Shown one piece after another: positions 16,175 through 24,059 of a stretch of DNA of 32,915 nucleotides. Origin of the DNA: CAZABC01 sp964483405. Its GTDB lineage: Bacteria > Chloroflexota > Limnocylindria > Limnocylindrales > CSP1-4. The position numbers and the translations under genes are program-made. The stretch lies in NCBI GenBank assembly GCA_964483405.1, contig CAZABC010000024.1, positions 1 to 32,915 of the forward strand. Direction: 5' to 3'. The notes beneath the pieces were generated by a model that saw only the letters and a list, made by a program, of their open reading frames with translations, was not told the DNA's origin and ran no database searches. Position 1 is the stretch's first letter, and every line of letters starts with the position of its first letter.

Positions 16175-18028
16175 CTACTGGGTGACCCACCAGTCCTCGA
16201 CGTTCCACATGTCCGAGCTGGTGCTCGGGTTCTTGAAGAAGTTGTTGAGCTTCGCCGACACACCGCGGGCCTCGTTGCGGTAGTACAGGACCACCTCGGG
16301 GACCTCGTCGATGTAGACCTGCTGGACCGTCCAGACGGCCTCCAGCTGGTCCTTGAGCAGGATCGACGACCGCAGGACGTTCAGCGAGTCGTCCATGTCC
16401 TGGTTGATGAAGCGGAGGTAGTTGTACCCGTCGCCGTTGTTCGCGTCGGTCGGGATCTGCTCGGAGTGGTAGCTGTAGTAGTAGTTGCCGAACAGGTCGA
16501 ACGAGAGGACGTACGCGAACTCCGCCGTGTCGTACTGGCCGTGGGCCAGGTTGCACTTCGTGTCCGGGGCCACGTCCGGCCAGTTGGTGAAGAGCACCGT
16601 CGTCGAGTCGACGAAGTTGAGGTTGAGGGTGACGCCGATCTCGGCGAGCGACTTCTTGAGGAACTCGCCACCGGTCTGGCGGAAGCCCGCGGTCGAGGTG
16701 CAGTGCTCGAAGACGAGCTCGTTCCCGGCCGGGTCCTCGCGGGTGCCGTCGCCGTTGCTGTCCTTGTAGCCGGCCTCGTCGAGGAGCGCGTTCGCGGCCG
16801 CGAGGTCGTAGGTCAGGCACTCGGCATCCGGGAGCTGCCAGTAGTTGGTCGGCGTGGCGTTGACGCAGAGGCTGTAGTCCGGCACCGGGGCGCCGGGGAA
16901 CACCGTCTGGTACATCGCCTCCTTGTCGATCGCCTGGGCGATGGCCTGGCGGACCTTGAGGTCCTTGAGGGCCGGGTGGCCCTTGCCCTGGCCGAGGCCG
17001 GCCTGGTTCATGTCGAAGTGCTCGTAGAGCCAGGCGGGCTCGAGGATGGCCTTGCCGATCGACGGGTCGACGACCTTGATGGCGTCGTAGTCGGCCTGCA
17101 CGAGGTCGAGGGCGACGTCGATCTCACCGGCGAGGAAGGCGGCGATCATGCCTTCCTTGTTGTCCGGGAAGAACTTGTAGGTGACGGCGTCGAGGCAGGC
17201 CTTGCCGTCGCATGCCTCGGCGGGACCGGCCCAGTTGTCGTCGCGGACGAGCTCGATCGTGTCGGCGCTCGCAGTGACGTACTTGAAGGGACCGATGGTC
17301 GGCGACTTGGCGATGTCGGGGCTGAGCGGGTACGACTTCGCCGGCGCGTCGGCGACCGGGATCGTCGACATGTAGTGCTTCGGCAGGTAGTAGCCCGACA
17401 GCGTCCCGTAGAAGCCCGCGAAGGCCTCCTTGAAGTGGACGGTGACGTTGAGGTCATCCTTGATCGTCATCTTGTCGATGACGTCCCAGCCGAGGGTCGT
17501 CACGCCGACGTTGGCCGGATCGAGGACCCACTGCCAGGTGTACTCGATGTCGGCCGTGGTGAACGGCGTGCCGTCGGACCACTTCAGGTTCGGCTTCAGG
17601 GTGATGTCGACCTCGAACCCGGTGCCCGACGCGTCGGGGCGGATCGTGTCGTCGCTGAAGAGCGGCATCTTCTCGGCGAGGTCGACCTTGTAGTGGCCAT
17701 CCGAGGTGACGAGCCACAGGCCGCGCATCGTCGATGCGTAGACCTGCGTGTTCGCGAACGCGTTGCTGTACCACGGGTTCAGCTGGTTCGCGGCCTGCCA
17801 GTCGCTGATGATGACCTTGCCGCCGGGCGTGCCCGCGGTCGGCTCGTACTCGTACCCGAAGAGCAGTGCCTCGTAATCGATCGGCGTCGGCTCAGGGCTC
17901 GGCGAAGCCGGGGCCGCCGACGGCTCGGTGCTGGCACCGGGCTCGCTCGGCGACGGCGAGGCCGCGCCCTGGCATGCCGCGAACACGATGGCCGTGGTCG
18001 CGAGCAAGCCGAAGAGACGTTTCCGCAT
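16175..18028 (-). CDS. Extracellular solute-binding lipoprotein, peptide family 5, operon 2
   Basis: Periplasmic/extracellular receptor of the second importer, 617 residues. The signal MRKRLFGLLATTAIVFAAC ends in a lipobox with Cys-19, followed by a Ser/Pro/Glu linker. Family-5 features include VDITLKPNLKWSDGTPFTTADIEYTW, SPTIGPFKYVTASAD, VRQAIAQAIDKEAMYQTVF and LLDEAGYKDSNGDGTREDPAG. The last is an aspartate-rich, EF-hand-like loop often seen in this family. Beyond the shared leader it differs strongly from the other binding protein in the window, so the two importers probably take different ligands. ATG-18028 has GGAGG 7 bases upstream. A TTGACA promoter lies about 190 bases upstream. Confidence 0.93.
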   Translation of the reverse strand: MRKRLFGLLATTAIVFAACQGAASPSPSEPGASTEPSAAPASPSPEPTPIDYEALLFGYEYEPTAGTPGGKVIISDWQAANQLNPWYSNAFANTQVYASTMRGLWLVTSDGHYKVDLAEKMPLFSDDTIRPDASGTGFEVDITLKPNLKWSDGTPFTTADIEYTWQWVLDPANVGVTTLGWDVIDKMTIKDDLNVTVHFKEAFAGFYGTLSGYYLPKHYMSTIPVADAPAKSYPLSPDIAKSPTIGPFKYVTASADTIELVRDDNWAGPAEACDGKACLDAVTYKFFPDNKEGMIAAFLAGEIDVALDLVQADYDAIKVVDPSIGKAILEPAWLYEHFDMNQAGLGQGKGHPALKDLKVRQAIAQAIDKEAMYQTVFPGAPVPDYSLCVNATPTNYWQLPDAECLTYDLAAANALLDEAGYKDSNGDGTREDPAGNELVFEHCTSTAGFRQTGGEFLKKSLAEIGVTLNLNFVDSTTVLFTNWPDVAPDTKCNLAHGQYDTAEFAYVLSFDLFGNYYYSYHSEQIPTDANNGDGYNYLRFINQDMDDSLNVLRSSILLKDQLEAVWTVQQVYIDEVPEVVLYYRNEARGVSAKLNNFFKNPSTSSDMWNVEDWWVTQ

Positions 18029-18196
18029 CAACGGTCCTCCCAAGTGGGTTGCTACCCCTTGACTCCCATTCGCAGTCGCATCCCCCGTGGCCACGGTGCT
18101 CCCTGGGTCCCGGGGCGTCTCGACGGGCGAGGCGCCCAACCGGCACGGACGGCAGGGGCTGACGAGCGCACGGGCGCGATGGCTGCGCTGGCGGCA

Positions 18197-18225
18197 ACTG
18201 TGACGGACCACCGGGGGCGTGTCAA
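18197..18225 (-). promoter_or_regulatory. Housekeeping-type promoter for operon 2
   Basis: On the minus strand a perfect TTGACA (18225-18220), a 17-base spacer and CACAGT (18202-18197) lie in the 277-base gap after the anti-sigma gene. Transcription would start near 18190 and leave a leader of about 160 bases before the binding-protein start. The -10 is a weak match. Nothing else in this gap looks like a gene. Confidence 0.5.
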
Positions 18226-18305
18226 CCGACGCAACCGCCGGTCCCGATCCCGCGGGCCGTCTGGTCGAGCGTCCGGTCGCACCTCCTCCTTCGTCGTGCT
18301 GCGGT

Positions 18306-18893
18306 TCAGCTCGACCGGGCCGGCGCCGCCGCCGCCCGGTCCGTGTCGACGACCCCGATCCCGTCGGGGCCGGTCCAGCCGCTCTCGGCGGCGCTCGGGG
18401 CGGGCGCCGCGACGGGCCACGCCGAGGCCGGCAGGGCGACGCGGGTCGCCCGCTGCCGGTCGATGGCCGCGTTCTCGGCCCGGACCTCGGCGAGGCGGAT
18501 CGCGTCGAAGGCGACGGGCGAGGTGCCCACCTCCTGGAGGTACACGACGCGCGGCAGCGTCATCGTCGAGGGCCCGACGAGGATCCCGACGAGGCCGGCC
18601 GCGACGGCGACGCCGGCGAGCGTCGCGCGAGCCTGCCAGACGGCCACCCGCGGCCGCTCGATCCGCTGGCGGAGGCGGTCCCAGGCATCGGCCGGCGGCT
18701 CGGCGATGGCCGCCTCGCGGCCGATCCGACGAAGCGCGACCACGGCCAGGGCGATCGTCTCCATCTCCGCCGAGCAGCCCGGGCAGGCGTCGAGGTGGGC
18801 GAGCGCCGCAGCCGTCCGCGGGCCGATCTCGCCGCGGTCGACGAACGCGACCAGCGAGCGGCGGTGCGGCGCGCAGCCGGTCCGCCGGGTCAT
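18306..18893 (-). CDS. Zinc-finger anti-sigma factor, single-pass membrane protein
   Basis: Likely holds the ECF sigma factor encoded just upstream at the membrane until a signal frees it. The N-terminal part has a zf-HC2-like pattern: C7, H10, then H33-x3-C37-x2-C40 (AHLDACPGC), the HxxxCxxC of zinc anti-sigma domains. One membrane helix follows at about residues 88-107 (ATLAGVAVAAGLVGILVG). An extracytoplasmic region of about 85 residues has no recognised domain. Length is 195. ATG-18893 shares ATGA with the sigma gene's stop, the classic coupled arrangement that keeps the two proteins in step. What signal it senses is not visible. Confidence 0.88.
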   Translation of the reverse strand: MTRRTGCAPHRRSLVAFVDRGEIGPRTAAALAHLDACPGCSAEMETIALAVVALRRIGREAAIAEPPADAWDRLRQRIERPRVAVWQARATLAGVAVAAGLVGILVGPSTMTLPRVVYLQEVGTSPVAFDAIRLAEVRAENAAIDRQRATRVALPASAWPVAAPAPSAAESGWTGPDGIGVVDTDRAAAAPARSS

Positions 18894-19570
18894 CGGCCGG
18901 CCGTCGGCGGCGGTCGGACCGCCACGGCGTCCAGGGTGACGGCGTCCGCCGGCGAACCGTAGGCGCCGCCGAAGCGGCGGTCGGCCTCGAGGTCCGAGCG
19001 CAGCGAGCGGAGGGCATAGTGGAGCCGCGACTTCACCGTCCCGAGCCGGAGCTCGAGCAGGTCGGCGGTCTCGCGGAGCGAGAGGTCGTGGAGGTAGTAG
19101 AGGACGACGACGCTGCGGTGGTTCGGCGGCAGCGCGGCGACGCGCTCGCGGACGAGCTGGCGCAGCTCGCGCCGCTCGGCGGACTCCGCGGGCTCGGCCG
19201 CGGGATCGCGGACGACGCCCGACGTCTCGTCGGCGAGCGGCTCCGACCGCAGCCGGCGTCGCCCGAGGCGCGAGTAGCACAGGTTGAGGGCGACCCGGTG
19301 GAGCCACGGGAGCGGCGATACGTCGGGGTCGAGCGTGTCGCGCCACTGCCAGGCCCGGGCGAACGTGTCCTGGAGGATCTCCTCCGCCGCCTGCCGATCG
19401 CCGGTCAGGCCGTAGGCGGTCCGGAAGACCGGGCCGCGATAGCGCTCGAAGAGCGTCTCGAACGCGGCGAGGTCGCCGGCCCGCATCGCGATGAGCAGGT
19501 CGGTGTGGGGTGGCCGCACGGTCCCGGCCGGCGCTTCGACGGCCGCCGGCCTTCGGCCTCGCTGGATCAT
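18890..19570 (-). CDS. ECF-type RNA polymerase sigma factor
   Basis: Alternative sigma factor that redirects RNA polymerase to stress or envelope genes. Region 2 is at about residues 33-95 (AAFETLFERYRGPVFRTAYGLTG, AEEILQDTFARAWQ, PWLHRVALNLCYSRLGRRR). An acidic linker follows, then region 4 at about 148-200 (VAALPPNHRSVVVLYYLHDLSLRETADLL, LGTVKSRLHYALRSLR, the helix-turn-helix for the -35). A Pro/Ala-rich tail extends past region 4. The 226-residue version from ATG-19570 is preferred over the TTG at 19606, because an ECF-like promoter occupies 19587-19612 and would include that TTG. The TGA overlaps the anti-sigma start. Confidence 0.92.
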   Translation of the reverse strand: MIQRGRRPAAVEAPAGTVRPPHTDLLIAMRAGDLAAFETLFERYRGPVFRTAYGLTGDRQAAEEILQDTFARAWQWRDTLDPDVSPLPWLHRVALNLCYSRLGRRRLRSEPLADETSGVVRDPAAEPAESAERRELRQLVRERVAALPPNHRSVVVLYYLHDLSLRETADLLELRLGTVKSRLHYALRSLRSDLEADRRFGGAYGSPADAVTLDAVAVRPPPTAGR

Positions 19571-19586
19571 GGTCCCGATCCCACCA

Positions 19587-19612
19587 TACGCCTCACGCGG
19601 CCCCAAGGTTCA
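19587..19612 (-). promoter_or_regulatory. ECF-type promoter in front of the sigma/anti-sigma pair
   Basis: TGAACC (19612-19607), 16 bases, then CGTA (19590-19587) on the minus strand. This matches the spacing and motifs of ECF promoters of the SigW type (TGAAAC, 16-17 bases, CGTA). Transcription would start about 8 bases further on, just before ATG-19570. It suggests that the sigma factor drives its own gene. Confidence 0.55.
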
Positions 19613-19613
19613 A

Positions 19614-19636
19614 CCGGCCGCCCGCCACCGGGCCGG
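19614..19636 (-). terminator. Hairpin after gcvPB
   Basis: CCGGCC (19614-19619) pairs with GGCCGG (19631-19636), 15 bases past the gcvPB stop and directly before the sigma promoter. The stem is only 6 bp and no T-run follows, so this is a weak terminator candidate. Confidence 0.3.
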
Positions 19637-19650
19637 ATGGCCCCCACGCC

Positions 19651-21153
19651 TCAGTCCGGACAGGGGGTCTCGGCCGCCACCACGGGCCGCCAGCGGAGGT
19701 TCGGCTGCCGGGCGGCGGTCGCCTCGTCGAGTCGCCGGACCGGCGTCGTGTGCGGTGCCTCGTGGACCAGCTCGGGCGTCTCGCGCGCCTCCCGGGCGAT
19801 CGCGATGAGCGCGTCGGCGAAGGCGTCGAGCGTCTCGACCGTCTCGGTCTCGGTCGGCTCGATCAGCATCGCCTCGTCGACGGTCAGCGGGAAGTAGACG
19901 GTCGGCGGGTGGAAGCCGTAGTCGATGAGGCGCTTGGCGACGTCGAGGGTCCGGATCCCGGTCGTTCGCTTCAGGCTCGCGGCCGAGGCGATGAACTCGT
20001 GCTTGCAGGCCCGCTCGAACGGGATGTCGTACGAGCCGTCGGCGGCGAGCCGGGCCTTGAGGTAGTTCGCGGCGAGGACGGCGTCCTCGGAGACGGTCCG
20101 GAGCCCTGGCCCGTGGGCCCGGATGTAGGCGTAGGCCCGGATGAGGACGCCGGTGTTGCCGACGAAGCTGCGCATCCGACCGATCGAGCTCGGGCGCTCA
20201 CCGGGCCGCTCGAGGCGGAACGACCCGTCGGCCTCGCGCAGGACCCGCGGCGCGGGCAGGAACGGCGCGAGGATCTCCCCCACCCCGACCGGGCCGGCGC
20301 CCGGGCCCCCGCCGCCGTGCGGCGTGCTGAACGTCTTGTGGACGTTGAAGTGCATCACGTCGAAGCCCGCGGCCCCGGGCTTGAAGTGCCCCATGATCGC
20401 GTTGAGGTTCGCCCCGTCCATGTAGGCCAGCGCCCCCGCGGCATGGACGGCCTCGAGGAGCTCGCCGATCCGGGCCTCGAAGAGCCCGAGCGTCGAGGGG
20501 TTGGTGATCATGATCGCCGCGGTCCGCGGCCCGAGCGCCGCGCGGAACGCGTCGAGGTCGACCCCGCCGTCGGCCGCCGACGGGATGTTCACCGTCCGAT
20601 AGCCGGCCATCGAGGCCGTCGCCGGGTTGGTCCCGTGGGCCGAGTCGGGGACGAGGACCTCGTTCCGCTCGCGATCGCCACGGCTCCGGTGGTAGGCCCG
20701 GATCATGAGGATCCCGGTCAGCTCGCCCTGCGCGCCGGCCGCCGGCTGGAGCGTCACCGCCCGCATCCCGCTGATCTCGGCGAGGTGCTGCTCGAGCTCC
20801 CAGAGCAGCTCGAGCGTCCCCTGGGCGAGCGCGTCGGGGGCCTCGGGGTGGAGCCCGGCGAAGCCGCGCAACCTGGCGGCCCACTCGTTGATCTTGGGGT
20901 TCCACTTCATCGTGCACGAGCCGAGCGGGTAGAAGCCCGTGTCGACCGCGTGATTGAGCTGGCTGAGGTTGACGTAGTGCCGGACGACCTCGGGCTCGCC
21001 GAGCTCGGGCAGGGCCGGCGGGACCGATCGGCGGTGCGCCGCCGGGATCCGGTCGAGGGCGTCCTTCGGCGGGTGCGGCACCTTGCCGCCGCCGCGACCC
21101 GGCGACGAGAGCTCGAACAGCGTCGGCTGGGTCCGCTCGCCCGTCACGCTCAT
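19651..21153 (-). CDS. gcvPB: Glycine dehydrogenase (decarboxylating), subunit 2
   Basis: PLP-binding half of P-protein, which decarboxylates glycine and passes the aminomethyl group to the lipoyl arm of GcvH. The pyridoxal lysine is K273 in NVHKTFSTPHGGGGPG. Other family blocks are YVNLSQLNHAVDTGFYPLGSCTMK, LQPAAGAQGELTG, VPDSAHGTNPATASMAGY and MDGANLNAIMGH. The C-terminal part carries LIEPTETE. Length 500 is normal for the split enzyme. ATG-21153 shares ATGA with the gcvPA stop, so the alpha2beta2 partners are made together. It is the last gene of the glycine-cleavage block; the L-protein gene is not in the window. Confidence 0.96.
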   Translation of the reverse strand: MSVTGERTQPTLFELSSPGRGGGKVPHPPKDALDRIPAAHRRSVPPALPELGEPEVVRHYVNLSQLNHAVDTGFYPLGSCTMKWNPKINEWAARLRGFAGLHPEAPDALAQGTLELLWELEQHLAEISGMRAVTLQPAAGAQGELTGILMIRAYHRSRGDRERNEVLVPDSAHGTNPATASMAGYRTVNIPSAADGGVDLDAFRAALGPRTAAIMITNPSTLGLFEARIGELLEAVHAAGALAYMDGANLNAIMGHFKPGAAGFDVMHFNVHKTFSTPHGGGGPGAGPVGVGEILAPFLPAPRVLREADGSFRLERPGERPSSIGRMRSFVGNTGVLIRAYAYIRAHGPGLRTVSEDAVLAANYLKARLAADGSYDIPFERACKHEFIASAASLKRTTGIRTLDVAKRLIDYGFHPPTVYFPLTVDEAMLIEPTETETVETLDAFADALIAIAREARETPELVHEAPHTTPVRRLDEATAARQPNLRWRPVVAAETPCPD

Positions 21154-22511
21154 CGGATCAGCTCCCCGAGGGCGGTGGCGAAGCGGCCGATGTCCTCGCT
21201 CGTCGTGACCTCGGTCGCGCAGACGAGGAGCCCGTCGCCGAGGGCGGCGTCGTCCGGCTCGAGGACCGACAGCGGGATCCCGGCGAGGACGCCGCGCCCG
21301 AGCAGCTCGGCGTGGACCCGGGCCGCGTCCGGGACCCGGATCGCGAACTCGTTGAGGTACGGGCCGGCGTGGAGACGGGGCGCGCCGACGGCGGCCAGGG
21401 CGGCCTCGAGCTCGGCCGCCCGGGCGGCGCCCATCGCCGCCACGTCGCGGAGCCCGTGCGGCCCGATCGTCGCGAGATAGACGCTCGCGGCCAGGGCCAG
21501 GAGGGCCTGGTTCGTGCAGATGTTCGACGCCGCCCGCTCGCGCCGGATGTCCTGCTCCCGCGCGCGAAGGGTCATGACGTAGGCCCGCTTCCCGTCGACG
21601 TCGGTCGTCATCCCGACGAGGCGGCCCGGGATCTGCCGGACGAGGGCCTCGGTCGTGGCGAGGATGCCGAGGTAGGGCCCACCGTACCCGAGCGGGATCC
21701 CGAGCGGCTGGCCCTCGCCGGCGGCGATGTCGGCGCCGTACGCGCCGGGCGGCTCGAGGACGGCGAGGCTGACCGGCTCGACGACGGCGACGAACAGCGC
21801 GCCGGCCGCCTTCGCGAGGCGGCCGACCTCGGCCATCGGCTCGAGGAGCCCGAGCACGTTCGGCCCGGCGGCGATGACGCCGGCGACGGGCCGGTCGGGG
21901 TCGCCGAGGAGGCGCCCGAGCGCCGCGAGGTCGGTCGTGCCGGCCGCCGGCCCGTCGGTCACGAGCGGGATCTCGTCGAGCTCGAGGTCGCCGCCCGACA
22001 GGTAGGTCCCGACGGTCTCACGGTACTCGCGGTGGACGCCGCGGCTGACGAGGACCCGGGCTCGCCTCGTCTGGCGGCAGGCCATCAGGGCCGCCTCGGC
22101 GGTCGCCGCCGCGCCGTCGTAGTGGGACGCGGAGACGACGTCGAGGCCGACGAGCTCGGCGATGAGCGACTCGTACTCGTAGATGCTCTGGAGGGTGCCC
22201 TGGCTCACCTCGGGCTGGTACGGCGTGTAGGCGCTGTACCACTCGCCGCGGAGGAGGAGCTGGTCGACCGCGGCCGGGGAGTAGTGCCGGTAGGCGCCCG
22301 CGCCGAGGAACGAGGCGAGGTCGACCCGGTTGCGGGCCGCGAGGCCGGCCAGCCGGTCGGCGAGGGCCGACTCGGGCTCGGCCGGCGGCAGGTCGAGCGG
22401 GCTCGCCTGGAGGGCAGCCGGGATGTCCGCGAAGAGCGCGTCCACCGACGCGACGCCGATCGTGGCGAGCATCCGCTCGCGGTCGGCGGGGGTATGGGGG
22501 CCGTACGCCAT
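21150..22511 (-). CDS. gcvPA: Glycine dehydrogenase (decarboxylating), subunit 1
   Basis: The other half of split P-protein, 453 residues, with a PLP-transferase fold but no PLP lysine. It starts MAYGPHTPADRERMLATIGV, the usual opening of GcvPA. It continues with FLGAGAYRHYSPAAVDQLLLRGEWYSAYTPYQPEVSQGTLQSIYEYESLIAELVG in residues about 68-123, the most conserved part. Later blocks are YDGAAATAEAALMA, LGYGGPYLGILAT and AREQDIRRERAASNICTNQAL. ATG-22511 follows gcvH by 7 bases and its stop overlaps gcvPB. Nothing is missing in either subunit. Confidence 0.96.
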   Translation of the reverse strand: MAYGPHTPADRERMLATIGVASVDALFADIPAALQASPLDLPPAEPESALADRLAGLAARNRVDLASFLGAGAYRHYSPAAVDQLLLRGEWYSAYTPYQPEVSQGTLQSIYEYESLIAELVGLDVVSASHYDGAAATAEAALMACRQTRRARVLVSRGVHREYRETVGTYLSGGDLELDEIPLVTDGPAAGTTDLAALGRLLGDPDRPVAGVIAAGPNVLGLLEPMAEVGRLAKAAGALFVAVVEPVSLAVLEPPGAYGADIAAGEGQPLGIPLGYGGPYLGILATTEALVRQIPGRLVGMTTDVDGKRAYVMTLRAREQDIRRERAASNICTNQALLALAASVYLATIGPHGLRDVAAMGAARAAELEAALAAVGAPRLHAGPYLNEFAIRVPDAARVHAELLGRGVLAGIPLSVLEPDDAALGDGLLVCATEVTTSEDIGRFATALGELIR

Positions 22512-22518
22512 CGGCGGG

Positions 22519-22899
22519 TCAGCCCGCCGCGATCAGGGCGTCGTAGGCGCCGGCGTCGAGGAGCTCGGCCACCTGCGCCGGGTCGGCGAGCCGGATCCGG
22601 ACCATCCAGCCCTCGCCGTACGGGTCGCTGTTGACGAGCTCGGGCCGGTCGGCGAGGGCGTCGTTCGTTCCGAGGACGGCGCCCGCGACCGGGGCGAACA
22701 GGTCGCTGACCGCCTTGACCGACTCGACGACGCCGAAGGTCGCGAACTGGTCGACCGTCGTCCCGACGGCCGGCAGCTCGACGAAGACGATGTCGCCGAG
22801 CTGCTCGGCGGCATATGCCGTGACGCCGACGACGGCCTCGTCGCCCTCGACCCGGACCCACTCGTGCTCCCTGGTGTACCGCAGGTCCGACGGGATCAT
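22519..22899 (-). CDS. gcvH: Glycine cleavage system H protein
   Basis: Lipoyl carrier that shuttles the aminomethyl group between P-, T- and L-proteins. The 126 residues open IPSDLRYTREHEWVRVEGDEAVVGVT. The lipoylated lysine is K62 in FGVVESVKAVSDL. The end region NSDPYGEGWMVRIRL is typical. ATG-22899 has AGGAGG 9 bases upstream, one of the better ribosome sites in this block, consistent with a need for much carrier protein. It lies 49 bases after gcvT and 7 bases before gcvPA. Confidence 0.96.
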   Translation of the reverse strand: MIPSDLRYTREHEWVRVEGDEAVVGVTAYAAEQLGDIVFVELPAVGTTVDQFATFGVVESVKAVSDLFAPVAGAVLGTNDALADRPELVNSDPYGEGWMVRIRLADPAQVAELLDAGAYDALIAAG

Positions 22900-22948
22900 G
22901 CGCGCGTCGCCTCCTCTCGTGCCGTGCCGCGGGGCGATGGCTCGGCCG

Positions 22949-24058
22949 TCACCGCGGCCGCTTGTAGAACGGCAGGGTGACGACCTCGGCGGGGACCGGC
23001 TGCCCGCGGACCTCGACGGCCAGCATCGTACCCGGTTCGGCATCGGCCGGGGCGACGTACGCCATCGCGATCGGGAGTCCCAGCGTCGGCGACCGGGTCC
23101 CGCTCGTGACCACGCCCGTCGGCCGCTCGCCGGCGAGGACCGGGTAGCCGTGCCGGGCGATCCCGCGGCCCCGGACGACGAGCCCGACGAGCCGCTTGGC
23201 GGGTCCGTCGGCGACGGCCCGCTCGAGGGCCGCCCGGCCGACGAAGTCGCCCGACTTGTCGAAGCGGACGACCCGGCCGAGCCCGGCCTCGATCGGGTTC
23301 GTCGATCGGTCGAGCTCGTTGCCGTAGAGCGGCATCCCGGCCTCGAGCCGGAGCGTGTCGCGGGCGCCGAGCCCGACCGGCGCCAGGCCGGCGCCCGCAC
23401 CGGCCGCCGCGATCGCGTCCCAGACGGTCGTCGCGGCCGCGTCGCCCTCGACGAAGACCTCGAAGCCGTCCTCGCCGGTGTAGCCGGTCCGGGCGACGAG
23501 CGCCGGCACGCCGGCGACCGTCGCCGGGGCGATGCCGTAGTAGCGGATCGACCCGAGGTCGGCGTCGGCCAGCGGGGCGAGGATCCCGGTGGCGGCGGGG
23601 CCCTGGACGGCGACCAGCGCCGTCCCGAGCGAACGGTCGTCGAGCACGACGCGCCGCCCGGCAAGGCGCTCGGCGAGGGCGTCGGAGACGACCCCGGCGT
23701 TCGCCGCGTTGGCGACGACGAGGAACCGCTCGGCACCGAGCCGGTAGACGATGAGGTCGTCGATGACGCCGCCGTCGGGCGCGCAGAGCATCGAGTACTG
23801 GGCCCGGCCGACCGCGAGCGCGCTCGGATCGGAGATGATCGCCGCCCCGAGCGCCGAGCCGGCCTCGGGTCCCTCGACGTAGAGCTCGCCCATGTGCGAC
23901 AGGTCGAACAGCCCGGCCCGTTCGCGGACGGCCCGGTGCTCCTCGAGGATGCCCTCGTACTGGAGTGGCATGAGCCAGCCGCCGAACTCGATGAGCTTCG
24001 CGCCGAGGGCCCGATGCCGGTCGAGGAGCGGGGTGACGTGGGCGGTCGTCTCGGTCAT
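22949..24058 (-). CDS. gcvT: Aminomethyltransferase (glycine cleavage T protein)
   Basis: Takes the aminomethyl group from GcvH, releases ammonia and makes 5,10-methylene-tetrahydrofolate. It opens TPLLDRHRALGAKLIEFGGWLMPLQY. FDLSHMGE and GVIDDLIVYRL follow (the Asp pair at about 100-101 is at the folate site), then ARTGYTGEDGFEVF, ARDTLRLEAGMPLYGNEL, and the C-terminal barrel with VTSGTRSPTLGLPIAMAYV. Length 369 is normal. ATG-24058 has GGAGG 5 bases upstream inside the end of the NUDIX gene, which stops 1 base before. No glycine riboswitch can fit in front of it. Confidence 0.96.
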   Translation of the reverse strand: MTETTAHVTPLLDRHRALGAKLIEFGGWLMPLQYEGILEEHRAVRERAGLFDLSHMGELYVEGPEAGSALGAAIISDPSALAVGRAQYSMLCAPDGGVIDDLIVYRLGAERFLVVANAANAGVVSDALAERLAGRRVVLDDRSLGTALVAVQGPAATGILAPLADADLGSIRYYGIAPATVAGVPALVARTGYTGEDGFEVFVEGDAAATTVWDAIAAAGAGAGLAPVGLGARDTLRLEAGMPLYGNELDRSTNPIEAGLGRVVRFDKSGDFVGRAALERAVADGPAKRLVGLVVRGRGIARHGYPVLAGERPTGVVTSGTRSPTLGLPIAMAYVAPADAEPGTMLAVEVRGQPVPAEVVTLPFYKRPR

Positions 24059-24059
24059 G

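Noticed and set aside
18197..18225. Reading the operon 2 promoter as a second ECF site controlled by the neighbouring sigma factor
   Set aside because: TGACAC and CGTC are only 13 bases apart there, against 16 in the sigma gene's own promoter. The TTGACA-17 reading is better.
18222..18280. Possible small ORF after AAGGAGGAG downstream of the anti-sigma gene
   Set aside because: The purine run is only about 2 bases from the GTG, too close for a ribosome site. The peptide is Arg/Asp-rich filler and runs through the TTGACA promoter.
19604..19606. TTG start for the sigma factor, adding 12 residues
   Set aside because: It lies inside the TGAACC-16-CGTA promoter and has no ribosome site. ATG-19570 already includes all of region 2.
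16466..19897. Plus-strand frame of over 1100 codons across binding protein 2, anti-sigma and sigma genes
   Set aside because: No recognisable domain. The minus-strand genes under it have clear signal peptide, zinc-finger and sigma motifs.
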